A stretch of 63,941 nucleotides of DNA from Bog-159 sp049511415 (GCA_049511415.1 JBEKYC010000039.1:1-63941), one strand, 5' to 3'; counted from the first letter of the stretch, positions 35,438-44,024 are shown. A program made the numbers and translations. Notes: generated by a model from the sequence alone, not told the origin.

Positions 35438-36190
35438 TTATGAGTCGCGCTTCGGCGCGGCCATGGCTTTGCAAATGAACGCCCAAACTTCCGGACTGAT
35501 TTTGAAGGCCTGTGTCTGCTGCCGAGCTTGGTCCGGCCAATTGGAACGATCCGCGTACAGCTTGGCCAGACCGCTTGTGATATCGGGGTCGGCGCCGGTG
35601 AACTGCTCCACGAGCGCGGCCCAGCGGGCCGCCAGTTCCTGCGCCTTTTCACCTGCGGGTTCTTCGCCCATGGCCGCTTCGACATCGCGGATCAATTCCA
35701 TCCACTCGCGGCTCACGCGCTCCTGCAGTTCCGGCGACCAGAGCTTGCGCCGGCCGGCGATTTTGGCCTGCGCTGCGTCGTCGTAGTATTTCATGGTCCA
35801 TTCCGCGTCGTTTTGCATCTCCATCACCTCGATGATTTTTTTGAGCGCCGCGGCAGCCGGCGGCTGGCCCGATGCGACGGCGCGCTCCGCCTGCCGTATA
35901 GCTTCGATCGCCTGATCGAGCGAGCCCCGCCGGGCTTCGAGCACCCTGCGCTGCATGGCCAGCGTGGCACACAGTTCCAGGCCACCCCGATCCAGCAGCG
36001 TTTTAATTTGGTTTAAGGGCAGGCCCACGAATTTGAGCGCCACAATCTGTTCCAGCCGGAGCAGATCCGGTTCGCTGTAGGCGCGGTACCCGTTGCTGGT
36101 CCGTTTGGGACGCAACAGGCCGAGCCGGTCATAATGATGCAGCGCGCGGACGGTCACACCGGCCAATTCGGCAAATTCACTGGCTACCAC
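35438..36190 (-). CDS. MerR family regulator with TipAS-like sensor domain
   Basis: 250 residues from a GTG at 36190 with a strong AAGGAGAAC site. The winged-helix DNA-binding domain is LAGVTVRALHHYDRLGLLRP and SNGYRAYSEPDLLRL. A coiled-coil dimer helix follows (about 80-110), then a helical TipAS-like domain (about 120-240) containing YYDDAAQAKIAGRRK, the antibiotic-binding fold of TipA. It probably activates its own promoter, and maybe others, when it binds a hydrophobic compound. The promoter just upstream has the 19-base spacer expected of MerR targets. Confidence 0.92.
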   Translation of the reverse strand: MVASEFAELAGVTVRALHHYDRLGLLRPKRTSNGYRAYSEPDLLRLEQIVALKFVGLPLNQIKTLLDRGGLELCATLAMQRRVLEARRGSLDQAIEAIRQAERAVASGQPPAAAALKKIIEVMEMQNDAEWTMKYYDDAAQAKIAGRRKLWSPELQERVSREWMELIRDVEAAMGEEPAGEKAQELAARWAALVEQFTGADPDITSGLAKLYADRSNWPDQARQQTQAFKISPEVWAFICKAMAAPKRDS

Positions 36191-36205
36191 GTGTTCTCCT
36201 TCTCC

Positions 36206-36236
36206 ATCGTCAGGCCCAACGTTACGTCAGAGTCAA
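36206..36236 (-). promoter_or_regulatory. MerR-type promoter with 19-bp spacer and palindrome
   Basis: On the minus strand, -35 TTGACT (36236-36231) and -10 GACGAT (36211-36206) are separated by exactly 19 bases. The spacer holds a partly palindromic CTGACGTAACGTTGGG centred in it. Overlong spacers with an embedded operator are the hallmark of MerR-activated promoters. It lies 15 bases before the GTG of the MerR gene, implying autoregulation. Confidence 0.6.
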
Positions 36237-36583
36237 GCGGCTCTGATCGGCTCATTTGTAGGTGGAGTACACCCTTTTGTGGGTATGGTGATACCCTCAT
36301 AATATTGGGTTCGTTCGGAATCCTGCTTTTTTGAACGCCAGAAGTGGAGCTGAGGCAAGTTTCGCCGCGGGGCTGGGTGGAAAAGTGGGGATCGATTGTT
36401 TGCGGTTGCCTGGCACGATTCCAGTTGAACCCGTTGATTCCGACGGCCGGTACCCGAAGGTCGGGAAGTAATTGAGGAAGCAGAGCGGTTTTTAACGAGT
36501 CACGCGCGTGATCGATATAAGCCGGCACCGTAGGCGGCCGCCGTCCGGTCAGAAAACGATAGAATGGCACGTTAAGTTAAGGG
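36237..36583. other. Intergenic region upstream of the MerR and GNAT genes
   Basis: About 350 bases with no supported gene. An open frame spans it on the minus strand, but its composition is not gene-like and it overlaps the MerR promoter. A small hairpin (GGGTATGGTGATACCC, 36279-36294) and a TAGAAT-type -10 close to the GNAT start (about 36561) are the only signals I see. Confidence 0.3.
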
Positions 36584-37096
36584 ATGACGCTGGTTTTTGA
36601 GGCCGCAATCAACTCGGATGCCGCGACGCTCACGAGGTTACACCTTGCCGTGGCCCAGGACCTGACGCAGCGGTTCGGTCACGGAATGTGGTCGTCGGGT
36701 CGAAATGAGCGGGGGATCCTGCTCGACCTGCGGAAGCCCAAGTTTTCGCGTATCCTGATTGCGCGAGACAGCGGCGGCCGTATTGCGGGCACTTTGCGTC
36801 TGGCGACGAAGAAGCCCTGGGCAATCGATACGGCGTATTTCACCGCCGTAAAGAGACCGCTGTATCTAACCGGGATGGCCGTGCACCCCGACTTCCAGCG
36901 CCAGGGAGTTGGCCGCCAGCTGCTGGCAGAGGCCGCGGCGGTGGCGCGTGCCTGGCCGGCCGATGGTATCCGTCTGGATGCCTTCGACGCCGCGGCGGGA
37001 GCGGGCGGGTTTTATGCCAAGTGCGGATTCCGCGAGGTTGCGCGGGTGACTTACAAGGGTGATCCCTTGGTGTATTTTGAGTCGGTGCTACTTTAG
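36584..37096 (+). CDS. GNAT family N-acetyltransferase
   Basis: 170 residues, one GNAT domain. The acetyl-CoA loop is GMAVHPDFQRQGVGRQLLAEA (about 104-124), preceded by the strand RILIARDSGGRIAGTLRLA and followed by GAGGFYAKCGFREVARVTYKG. The substrate is unknown and may be a small amine or a protein terminus. TTAAGGG immediately precedes the ATG. It stands alone between the MerR intergenic region and a secreted hypothetical protein. Confidence 0.88.
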   Translation: MTLVFEAAINSDAATLTRLHLAVAQDLTQRFGHGMWSSGRNERGILLDLRKPKFSRILIARDSGGRIAGTLRLATKKPWAIDTAYFTAVKRPLYLTGMAVHPDFQRQGVGRQLLAEAAAVARAWPADGIRLDAFDAAAGAGGFYAKCGFREVARVTYKGDPLVYFESVLL

Positions 37097-37132
37097 CCGA
37101 TCCGGGCGGAACCCCTGTAGACTGAGAGCAAT

Positions 37133-37660
37133 ATGGGCGCTTTCTTGATTCTCCTCGGCTGTCTCTACGCGCAGAGCGCGGCGGAGATCCAGCAGGCGCT
37201 CACGGGGTCGTGGGTAGGGACGCTGGAGTACCGGGACTTCTCGGAACCCGGCAGTTCGACCAAGCGGGTTAAGCTGCCAACCTGGCTCCGCGTAGAACCG
37301 GCCGGAGGCGATCTGCGCTTCCGCTACATTTACGACGATGGTCCGGCGAAGACGGTAACGGAGACCTCGCTGGTTCGAATCGACTGGGGCGCGGCCCGGT
37401 ACATCGTTTTGGATGAAGCCGGCAAGGTGGAGTCGAATTACACGATCGCGGGACTGGATCAGTTGCGGGCAGGGCGGGGCATCCTGACTTTAGCGGGCAA
37501 AGGCATCGAGAACGACGCGCCGGTGGATGTGCGCAGCACCCTGCGCATCGGGCGGAACATTCTGGAAATTACGCGCGAGACGGCGGCTGGCGGCCAGCCA
37601 TACACTTTCCGCCACGCTTACACTTTCGTGCGATCCGCTGCGCCGTCCGCGCCGATTTAG
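37133..37660 (+). CDS. Secreted small beta-rich hypothetical protein
   Basis: 175 residues. A short signal peptide (LILLGCLYAQSA) is followed by a lipocalin-like beta pattern starting with LTGSWVGTLEYRDF and continuing with LRFRYIYDDGPAKTVTE, RYIVLDEAGKVESNYTI and LEITRETAAGGQPYTFRHAYTF. Proteins of this form, with 'GxWxGxLEYRDY' near the start, recur in Acidobacteriota; function is unknown. It follows the GNAT gene by 36 bases and may share its transcript. Confidence 0.75.
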   Translation: MGAFLILLGCLYAQSAAEIQQALTGSWVGTLEYRDFSEPGSSTKRVKLPTWLRVEPAGGDLRFRYIYDDGPAKTVTETSLVRIDWGAARYIVLDEAGKVESNYTIAGLDQLRAGRGILTLAGKGIENDAPVDVRSTLRIGRNILEITRETAAGGQPYTFRHAYTFVRSAAPSAPI

Positions 37661-37740
37661 CGGCAGGCGCTGAATTGCCACTGGTATTTGACGCCTGTCA
37701 CCGTGAGATTGCCGGCGGCGGCATAGTGGCGACCGCAAGA
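37657..37740 (-). pseudogene. C-terminal tail remnant of an unidentified minus-strand gene
   Basis: Read on the minus strand, 27 codons before a TAA (37659-37657) give CGRHYAAAGNLTVTGVKYQW followed by QFSACR. The alternating hydrophobic pattern and Cys near the end look like the last strands of a secreted beta protein. There is no upstream body: past 37740 the sequence switches to the tail of a plus-strand gene. Support is pattern-based only. Confidence 0.3.
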
Positions 37741-37843
37741 CGGCGACAAAGATCTGGCCATCGCGCACTACCTGAGGTCATTACAGCTCGACCCGGCCAA
37801 CGCAAATGCGGTGAGGATGCCGATGAAATTAGCCGTCCAATAG
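37739..37843 (+). pseudogene. C-terminal TPR-like tail remnant
   Basis: On the plus strand from 37739 the frame reads DGDKDLAIAHYLRSLQLDPA and NANAVRMPMKLAVQ before a TAG (37841-37843). This is the ending of many acidobacterial serine-hydrolase and peptidase genes, whose last helix pair is a TPR-like 'KDLAIxxYxKSLxLxPxNxNAxxMLxKL'. There is no start or catalytic domain upstream, so only the tail survives. Confidence 0.5.
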
Positions 37844-37996
37844 GCGTACGGGAGCCGGCATCGCCCGCCCGAAATTGACCCAATATTCATCGTCCCGTCA
37901 AATTCCTGCAACACGCGGGTCAGTAGCATAGGTGAAGCCTTGGCAGGTCAGGACGGCACTCTTCTGGCATGCGGAGGCATTCCACTCAAGAGGTTG

Positions 37997-39649
37997 ATGC
38001 TTAAAATGACAGACGTACAATTGCGCAAACTAGGCGAAGCCACGACACCCAAGCGGCTTTTGTCCCTGTTGACTGCCTCGTTGATTGCCCTGGGGCCCAG
38101 TGTCATGCCGGCGCGCGCCGCGGATCCCGCGGCCAGCGTACCCACGGCCACACCCATCAAGCACCTGGTGGTGATTTTCGGCGAGAACATCTCGTTCGAT
38201 CACTATTTCGGCACCTATCCGGTGGCCACCAATCCGGCCGGCGAATCGACATTTACAGCGAAGCCGGGTACCCCTACGGTAAACGGTTACTCGCCGGCGT
38301 TGCTGAACCAGAATCCTAACCTGAATCCGCTGAACGGAACGGGCGCGACCAATCCATTCCGCCTGGATCCCTCGCAGGCCGTCACATCGGATCAGAATCA
38401 TGCGTACACCCCGGAACAGCAGGCTTACGATATGGGCGCCATGGATTTGTTTCCGTACTACGTGGGCGCCGCGGGCCCGCCGCCGGTCGGTGTTCCCATC
38501 GTCAGCACCAAGGGTTTGAACCTCGGATATTACGATGGCAACGCCGTCACGGCGATGTGGAACTACGCACAGTTCTACGCCATGAGCGACAACTCCTTCA
38601 GCAGCAACTTTGGGCCGTCCACTCCCGGCGCGCTCAACATGTTCTCGGGGCAGACCAATGGCGTCATAGCGACGCTGAATGGAACCGGTGACATGGTCAG
38701 CGGCGGCACGGATGGTTCGCTCACGATGATCGGCGATGCGGACCCGATTGGCGATGTCTGCTCCAGCCCGACCCGTAACCAAGGGCAAATGGGCGGGCAG
38801 AACATCGGCGATCTTTTGAACGCCGCCGGCATCACCTGGGGAACGTTCATGGGTGGCTTCAATCTGTCCATCATCAACCCGAACGGCACCACCGGCTGCG
38901 CGCGCAGCTCGGCGGGATTGGCGGGCACCACGGCGGATTATGTGCCGCACCACTCCTGGCAGCAGTACTACACGTCCACTGCCAACCCCAACCACACCCC
39001 CCCGGCGTCGCCCGGCGAGATCGGCCACAATGGTCCCGCCAATCACATCTACGACGTGCAGGATTTTATGACCGTGGCGCAAAAGGGCTCGATCCCCGCG
39101 GTTAACTTCATCAAAGCGCCGGCTTATCAGGATGCGCACGCGGGCTACTCCGATCCGTTGGATGAGCAGAACTTCGTGGTTACCTTGATCAACACGCTGA
39201 TGCAGCAGCCCTACTGGAAGAGCACGGCGGTGGTGATTTTGTACGACGACTCCGACGGCTGGTACGACCACCAAGCGGCGCCTCTGGTGAACCAGTCGAC
39301 GGGCACTGCGGACGCTTTAACCGGACCGGGACTGTGCGGTTCGGGAAGTGTGGCTCTGCCGGGACTGAATCCGGCCAATCTGCATGCGCTGGGCCGCTGC
39401 GGCTACGGTATGCGGCAGCCTTTGATGGTCATCTCGCCCTACGCGCGGGAGAACTTTGTGGATCATTCGCTGACCGACCAGACTTCGGTGATTCACTTCG
39501 TGGAAGACAATTGGCTGGGCGGCCAGCGCATCGGCAACGGCAGCTTCGACACGATCTCGAATTCGATTGCGCAGATGTTCGACTTCACCAAGATCCGCTC
39601 GGAGAACATTCTGATTCTGAGCCCGACTACAGGAGAGCCGATAGAATAA
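37997..39649 (+). CDS. Secreted phosphoesterase (acid phosphatase / phospholipase C family)
   Basis: 550 residues. A long signal peptide ends near residue 43 (VMPARAADP). The phosphoesterase family signature (AcpA/PLC-type) is present: HLVVIFGENISFDHYFGTYP with the Glu-Asn metal ligands, AHAGYSDPLDEQNFVV, and VVILYDDSDGWYDHQ with the late Asp/His ligands. It should release phosphate from organic esters outside the cytoplasm. AGAGG precedes the ATG at 37997; a TTG at 37940 is less likely. A double-hairpin repeat follows the stop. Confidence 0.9.
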   Translation: MLKMTDVQLRKLGEATTPKRLLSLLTASLIALGPSVMPARAADPAASVPTATPIKHLVVIFGENISFDHYFGTYPVATNPAGESTFTAKPGTPTVNGYSPALLNQNPNLNPLNGTGATNPFRLDPSQAVTSDQNHAYTPEQQAYDMGAMDLFPYYVGAAGPPPVGVPIVSTKGLNLGYYDGNAVTAMWNYAQFYAMSDNSFSSNFGPSTPGALNMFSGQTNGVIATLNGTGDMVSGGTDGSLTMIGDADPIGDVCSSPTRNQGQMGGQNIGDLLNAAGITWGTFMGGFNLSIINPNGTTGCARSSAGLAGTTADYVPHHSWQQYYTSTANPNHTPPASPGEIGHNGPANHIYDVQDFMTVAQKGSIPAVNFIKAPAYQDAHAGYSDPLDEQNFVVTLINTLMQQPYWKSTAVVILYDDSDGWYDHQAAPLVNQSTGTADALTGPGLCGSGSVALPGLNPANLHALGRCGYGMRQPLMVISPYARENFVDHSLTDQTSVIHFVEDNWLGGQRIGNGSFDTISNSIAQMFDFTKIRSENILILSPTTGEPIE

Positions 39650-39660
39650 CGGTGTAGACT

Positions 39661-39716
39661 ATGGGGGCGGGCCGCGGGACTCAAGTCCCGCGCGGGCTGA
39701 AGCCCGCCCCCCCAAT
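39661..39716. repeat. REP-like double hairpin element, copy 2
   Basis: Hairpin GCGGGAC-TCAA-GTCCCGC (39674-39691) is followed directly by GCGGGCT-GA-AGCCCGC (39692-39707). Outer arms GGGGGCGGGC (39663-39672) and GCCCGCCCCC (39702-39711) also match. The order, TCAA loop and Gly/Cys-rich flanks correspond to copy 1 at 4076-4135. It may double as a terminator for the phosphoesterase gene. Confidence 0.55.
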
Positions 39717-39719
39717 CAG

Positions 39720-41294
39720 ATGCCTCTGACACGACGTGACTGGCTATGCTTGAGCGGCCTCGCCGCAGCGCAACGCCTGCTGGCGCAGCACGGTCATCGC
39801 CAGCCTATTGCACGGCCCGTGCTCGATCCGGATACACTGGCTCCGTTTGTCGATCCGCTGCCCATCCCCGTGGTCGCGCAAGCACGCAGCATGCGCGGCA
39901 AGGTTCCGTATTATCGCCTGCCGATGCGGCAATTCGAGAGCAAAATTCACAGGGACGTAAAGGCGACGCGATGGTGGGGAATCGGGTCGTCGTCGCCGGG
40001 GCCGACTTTGGAAGTGCAGTCCGGGAAGCCGGTGCTGGTGGAGTGGGCCAACGAATTGCCGGCGGCGCCGCATTTTCTGCCGGTGGATCATCATTTGCAC
40101 GGGGCGGAGGCGGACAAACCCGGCGGCCGGGCGATCATCCATTTGCACGGGGGCAAGGTTCCGCCGGAGAGTGATGGATATCCGGAGGATTGGTTTGCGC
40201 CGGGCAAATCAGCGACGTATCTTTATCCGAACAATCAGGACGCCGCGATGCTGTGGTATCACGACCACACCATGGGCATGAACCGGCTGAACATTTTTGC
40301 GGGGCTGTTTGGTTTATATATCGTGCGTGACCCCGTGGAGGCGGCGTTGAATCTGCCGCGCGGCAAATACGAGATCCCGCTGGCGCTTTATGACCGCACG
40401 TTCGACCCGGACGGGCAGTTGAATTATCCGGTGTCGCCGGTGCCGGACGCGCCCTGGATACCGGAGTTTTTCGGCAACGCGGTGCTGGTGAACGGCAAGC
40501 TGTTGCCTTATCTGGAAGTGGAAGCGCGGCGGTATCGTTTCCGGGTGCTGAATGGGGCCAACGCACGTTTCTTTCATTTGTCGCTTTCGAATGGCGAGCC
40601 TTTCCATCAGATTGGAACGGATCAGGGGCTGCTGCCGGCGCCCGTCGCGGTAAAACAGGTCACGCTTGCGCCGGCTGAGCGGGCCGATTTGATTGTGGAC
40701 TTCGGCGGGCACGCGGGCGAAACCATCGTGCTGCGCAACGATGTGTATCGACCGGTGATGCAACTGCGCGTGGTCCCCGCCAAGGCCGCGGACGACAGTT
40801 CGCTGCCGGCGGCGCTGCGACCGGTGGCGCGCATTCCGGAATCGGCGGCGGTGACGACGCGGACTCTGATGTTGGGAGAGATCGACGATCTGCGCGACGA
40901 TCCGGTGAGCATGCTGCTGGACAACAAGCCGTGGCACGCGCCGATTTCGGAGAAGCCGGTGCTGGGCACGACCGAGATCTGGACGCTGATGAACGTGACC
41001 GACGATGCGCATCCGATTCACCTGCACCTGGTGCGTTTTCAGATTCTGGACCGGCGGCGGTTTGACACGTTCGCGTATCAGAACCGCGGAGGGCTGGTGC
41101 GGTATTTCGGCGAGCCGGAGCCGCCGGCGGCGTGGGAGGCGGGATGGAAGGACACGGTGCGGGCGGACCCGGGCATGATCACACGCATCATCGTGCCGTT
41201 TGAAGGCTATGCCGGGCGGTACGTGTGGCACTGCCACATCCTGGAGCATGAGGATAACGAGATGATGCGGCCTTACGAGGTGGTTGCCGGATAG
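39720..41294 (+). CDS. Multicopper oxidase (CotA/bilirubin-oxidase-like)
   Basis: 524 residues with a Tat signal (LTRRDWLCLSGLAAAQRLLA), as expected for a copper enzyme folded before export. All four copper motifs are present: HLHGG, WYHDHTMG, HPIHLHLVRFQIL and WHCHILEHEDNEMM with the type-1 axial Met. They give a mononuclear and a trinuclear site that oxidise phenols or metals and reduce oxygen to water. Three cupredoxin domains span about 60-230, 235-390 and 400-520, close to CotA. The ATG lies four bases after the double-hairpin repeat; the upstream spacer has no strong ribosome site. Confidence 0.93.
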   Translation: MPLTRRDWLCLSGLAAAQRLLAQHGHRQPIARPVLDPDTLAPFVDPLPIPVVAQARSMRGKVPYYRLPMRQFESKIHRDVKATRWWGIGSSSPGPTLEVQSGKPVLVEWANELPAAPHFLPVDHHLHGAEADKPGGRAIIHLHGGKVPPESDGYPEDWFAPGKSATYLYPNNQDAAMLWYHDHTMGMNRLNIFAGLFGLYIVRDPVEAALNLPRGKYEIPLALYDRTFDPDGQLNYPVSPVPDAPWIPEFFGNAVLVNGKLLPYLEVEARRYRFRVLNGANARFFHLSLSNGEPFHQIGTDQGLLPAPVAVKQVTLAPAERADLIVDFGGHAGETIVLRNDVYRPVMQLRVVPAKAADDSSLPAALRPVARIPESAAVTTRTLMLGEIDDLRDDPVSMLLDNKPWHAPISEKPVLGTTEIWTLMNVTDDAHPIHLHLVRFQILDRRRFDTFAYQNRGGLVRYFGEPEPPAAWEAGWKDTVRADPGMITRIIVPFEGYAGRYVWHCHILEHEDNEMMRPYEVVAG

Positions 41295-41636
41295 CTGGAT
41301 TTGCGTCTAAGCGTCCCGGGTCCAACTGCCGGAACGTCTTTGCTGGGCTGGGCCCCGAGGAATAGACTCCCCGGTAAAATAGGTTGGAGTTAATTGAATC
41401 CGAATGGCGTACTTATTGTGGTTGGTGGCCAGGTGCGCGTCCTCGGAAGCGCAGGTGGTTGACGGCGGTTGCGCCGCCGTAGCCGGTGACAGGCCGGCGG
41501 TATAAGCTCAATTGACGAAGCCTCTGACAAATCACGGCGACCGCGGGCGGTTCGCGGCAGAAAAGCGGGACGAGCGGGCTTGTGGACGAACGGGACGGCG
41601 TGAGGCGAGCTGCGGACAGCTTGCGATTGATTTGTT
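41295..41636. other. Non-coding stretch after the multicopper oxidase gene
   Basis: About 340 bases without a supported gene on either strand. Short GC-rich inverted repeats (for example GGCGGTTGCGCCGCC near 41464-41478) are present. No homology-like fragment is recognisable. It leads up to the left repeat of the putative island. Confidence 0.4.
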
Positions 41637-41669
41637 ATGACTTAAACAGGGCGGCTTGTGAGATTCGAA
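41637..41669 (+). repeat. Left direct repeat (att-like) matching the tRNA-His 3' end
   Basis: The 21 bases 41649-41669 match 44036-44056 inside tRNA-His with one mismatch. The adjoining 12 bases (ATGACTTAAACA) match the tRNA flank ATGACTAAATG with a gap and small changes. A partial tRNA 3' end in the same orientation 2.4 kb away is the usual trace of tyrosine-recombinase integration at a tRNA. No cloverleaf can form here, so this is a fragment, not a second tRNA. Confidence 0.6.
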
Positions 41670-42064
41670 AGCGGCCTGGGCGCTGAAAACAGGCAAGTTA
41701 TTGATTCGACGAAACGCAGCACGCTAACAAAACGCTGGTTTCGCGGTTTGGAGCCACAGATTAGCTACACGGAGTCGAATTAGAGCTTCGCGCGGGAGCA
41801 TTGACGGTACGCGGAGGTGATCGGGTCGAGGCGACGGCGGAACGCGTGGGGTTTGAGACGAGGGAATCGGCTCGAATCTCGGCTGCCGCCACATGTCGAA
41901 ACCCCCTAAATCAGGTGCCGATGCCCAGCAGGTTCGAAGGTTGTCTTTGCAGCGGCAACCCTCCCAAGATCCTGGCGTGCCACGGCAGGCGGGTGCGCGA
42001 TATCCCGATATAGGGCGTAGTTTAGATTGAACCGGCGTGCCTATTGGGACGTCAAGTTCTTGCC
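41670..42064. other. Gene-poor left part of the putative island
   Basis: About 395 bases between the left repeat and the cassette. There are scattered short frames and no recognisable integrase or other family. It may hold the decayed remains of recombination functions, but I cannot show this. Confidence 0.35.
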
Positions 42065-42489
42065 ATGCGAAAAAGAAAAGTCTTCAATCCCAAGAGACGC
42101 ATTTGTACGGACGCACAACTTGACGGGAAACGAGATGTGATTGAGGAATTTGCCAAGCAGGCACGCTACGGCGGGAATCCTGAGCACAAGAGGAATCAGG
42201 AGACTTCGGCCTAGCCCCACCAAGTTCTCCTCGTCCCGGCAAGACCTTGTGTGACGACGTGGAAATCCACACCCGCGCGACCGCACCCGAGTTGCTTCGA
42301 ATCGGTTTGAGGAAAGGCCTGTTTAGCGTACAGGAGCGGAGCGGATGGCCTCAAAATGTGTGGGCCGTAACGGGAGACGGTGAACCGCTCGAAGCACAAC
42401 ATGAAGGGGAGGGCGTCTACCACGGGTATCCGATGCCTCAAGACGATCCCTTTCGAGAGGATGTGCTCGCCAGATGGAATCAATTGTGA
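42065..42489 (+). pseudogene. Small cassette gene, frameshifted (unknown function)
   Basis: From ATG 42065 the frame reads MRKRKVFNPKRRICTDAQ and on to EFAKQARYGGNPEHKRN, then stops at TAG (42210-42212). Starting at about 42199, the frame one base earlier continues GDFGLAPPSSPRPGKTLCDD, LLRIGLRKGLFSVQERSGWP, QNVWAVTGDGEPLEAQ, YHGYPMPQDDPFREDVLARW and ends TGA 42487. Loss of one C at about 42197 (AAT-CCA-GGA read as AATCAGGA) joins the halves into one protein of about 141 residues. I believe the halves belong together because the 'YGGNPEHKRNPGDFGL' junction reads naturally. The function of this family is not known to me. Confidence 0.65.
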
Positions 42490-43793
42490 CGTCGAATTTC
42501 GTAATCAACCTCGCCTGGTGTCCGGCCTCCCATGGTTCACCCGAGGTCCGTGAAACTTCAGCGTTGCTGGAGGTCATTATAGGAGACAGCGTGGCGACTC
42601 GCTTTGATGACACCTGGTCAAAATCCGTACAGCAGAGCGCACGGGTGTCGGCGTATCCCCTGGCGCTGTGGATAGCTTCATCCTGGTGAAGATTGAGGTG
42701 GGAACCTCTACCGTTTCGTACCAAACCAGAAACATCGTGGCGCATGGCACATGAGATGCCGGGGGCAGGTTATGGCTATCTTTGGCCGCTGTTGACTTTT
42801 GCAAGCGATGGCGAGGCGGTAGATGCTGTCTGCCGGGCCTCCAATCCTCTATCTGCTGAGCCCGTGCGTTACATTGCAGACTTCCGTGAGTCAATACAGG
42901 CGCAGGCCTTCGTAAAGGCTCTTGACGAATTCGTTGACCTGGTACTTGCTCGTCTTGACGCGGTTGGCCTTGCAGGCACGGAGCTTCGCATGCTTTGGGG
43001 CGAGGTGTTGGCCGAACGTGCCGATCCTTCCATTACCCTCGGCAGAACACTTGAAGCCAAGTTGGGCTACGAGCCAGATGAGGCTCCGGAAACTCTTTTA
43101 TCGCGGCTCATGTTATTGTCGGAGCAAGCGGGAACGTTAGCCGCGGAAGAAATTGCGCCTGCCTGTGCGGGTTCCGACCCGGCACAAGCCTTGGACAACA
43201 TTGAGGCGCTAGCCGGTTCTAGCGGAACAGATGCGCATTTTGATCTCCCATCCTCCCTGCTTTCGCAATCGCCCAATGGCTCGGTGACACCATGGCACCG
43301 AGGCAAGCACCTAGCTGGCGAGGCGCGCAGGGCCTACAACCTAGGTTCGCGGCCAATAACCGACGAAGAGATCGCTGAGTTGCTGACAATCCCTGCCGGC
43401 GCGCTTCAGAACGGCCCAGGCGCGGGTGGGCGCCGACCCATCGGGTTGGGCATTCGGAATGGAAAGCGTGGCGACTTGAAACTATTCTTCCGAAAACGAA
43501 ACCGGCCTGCTTTGCGATTTGAAGCCACCCGATTTCTTGGAGATCAAATCTTTGCTCCGGTGCAGGAGCGGTGGCTTCCGGTAACAGACACCGGTACGGC
43601 GAGACAGAAAACTCAGCGGGCATTCGCCATCGAGTTCCTATGTCCCATCTCGGCGCTGGACGAGTATCTCGAATTCGATTTCTCGGCAGAAGCGATGGAG
43701 GAGGCGGCGGAGTACTTCGGCGTTTCTGAGCTAGCAGTTAGAAGTCATCTAGCGAACCACGGTCGGATACCCGTCGATGCTGTGACCATATGA
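42486..43793 (+). pseudogene. Large cassette gene with in-frame stop; ImmA/IrrE-like C-terminus
   Basis: The GTG at 42486 overlaps the small gene's stop (GTGA). The frame reads TSNFVINLAWCPASHGSPEV and on to AYPLALWIASSW, then TGA (42687-42689), and continues in the same frame without further lesion to 43793 (about 435 codons). The stop falls where WW would be expected (TGGTGG to TGGTGA). The last ~65 residues, with QRAFAIEFLCPISALDEYL and EYFGVSELAVRSHLANHG, resemble the end of ImmA/IrrE-type proteins, but no HEXXH zinc motif is visible. Function unknown; coupled to the small gene. Confidence 0.65.
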
Positions 43794-44024
43794 AAACAAT
43801 CGAATGTTGGAACAGGCGACGGGCCTCTCGGACTTGGAGACGCGCATCGCTCCTCAATCCTGCTCATGAATCACGCGGTGCACCCGCACCTTCGGTACGC
43901 TGCCCGCAGCGTCTGCCTCCGGCCAGGGTGTGCTGACGGAAGATCCCCCGCGGCAATGTCTGTTTGGTAGGGATGGGTAGCGGGCCGACGAAAGCCCAAT
44001 TGCGCTTCAAGTAATTGAACTTTA
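43794..44024. other. Right part of the putative island, no gene seen
   Basis: About 230 bases between the large cassette gene and the right repeat at the tRNA. I see no coding or RNA signal on either strand. Confidence 0.35.

Noticed and set aside
36238..36570. Minus-strand open frame upstream of the MerR gene
   Set aside because: It covers the MerR promoter, has no recognisable family and lacks a ribosome site.
38030..39274. 414-codon minus-strand frame inside the phosphoesterase gene
   Set aside because: Composition artefact; the plus-strand protein carries the full phosphoesterase signature.
41637..41669. A second tRNA-His gene
   Set aside because: Only the 3' part of the tRNA sequence is present; no D-arm or anticodon arm can be formed.
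42687..42689. TGA read as selenocysteine in the large cassette gene
   Set aside because: The context points to Trp-Trp, no SECIS-like hairpin is evident directly after it, and the partner gene is also broken.
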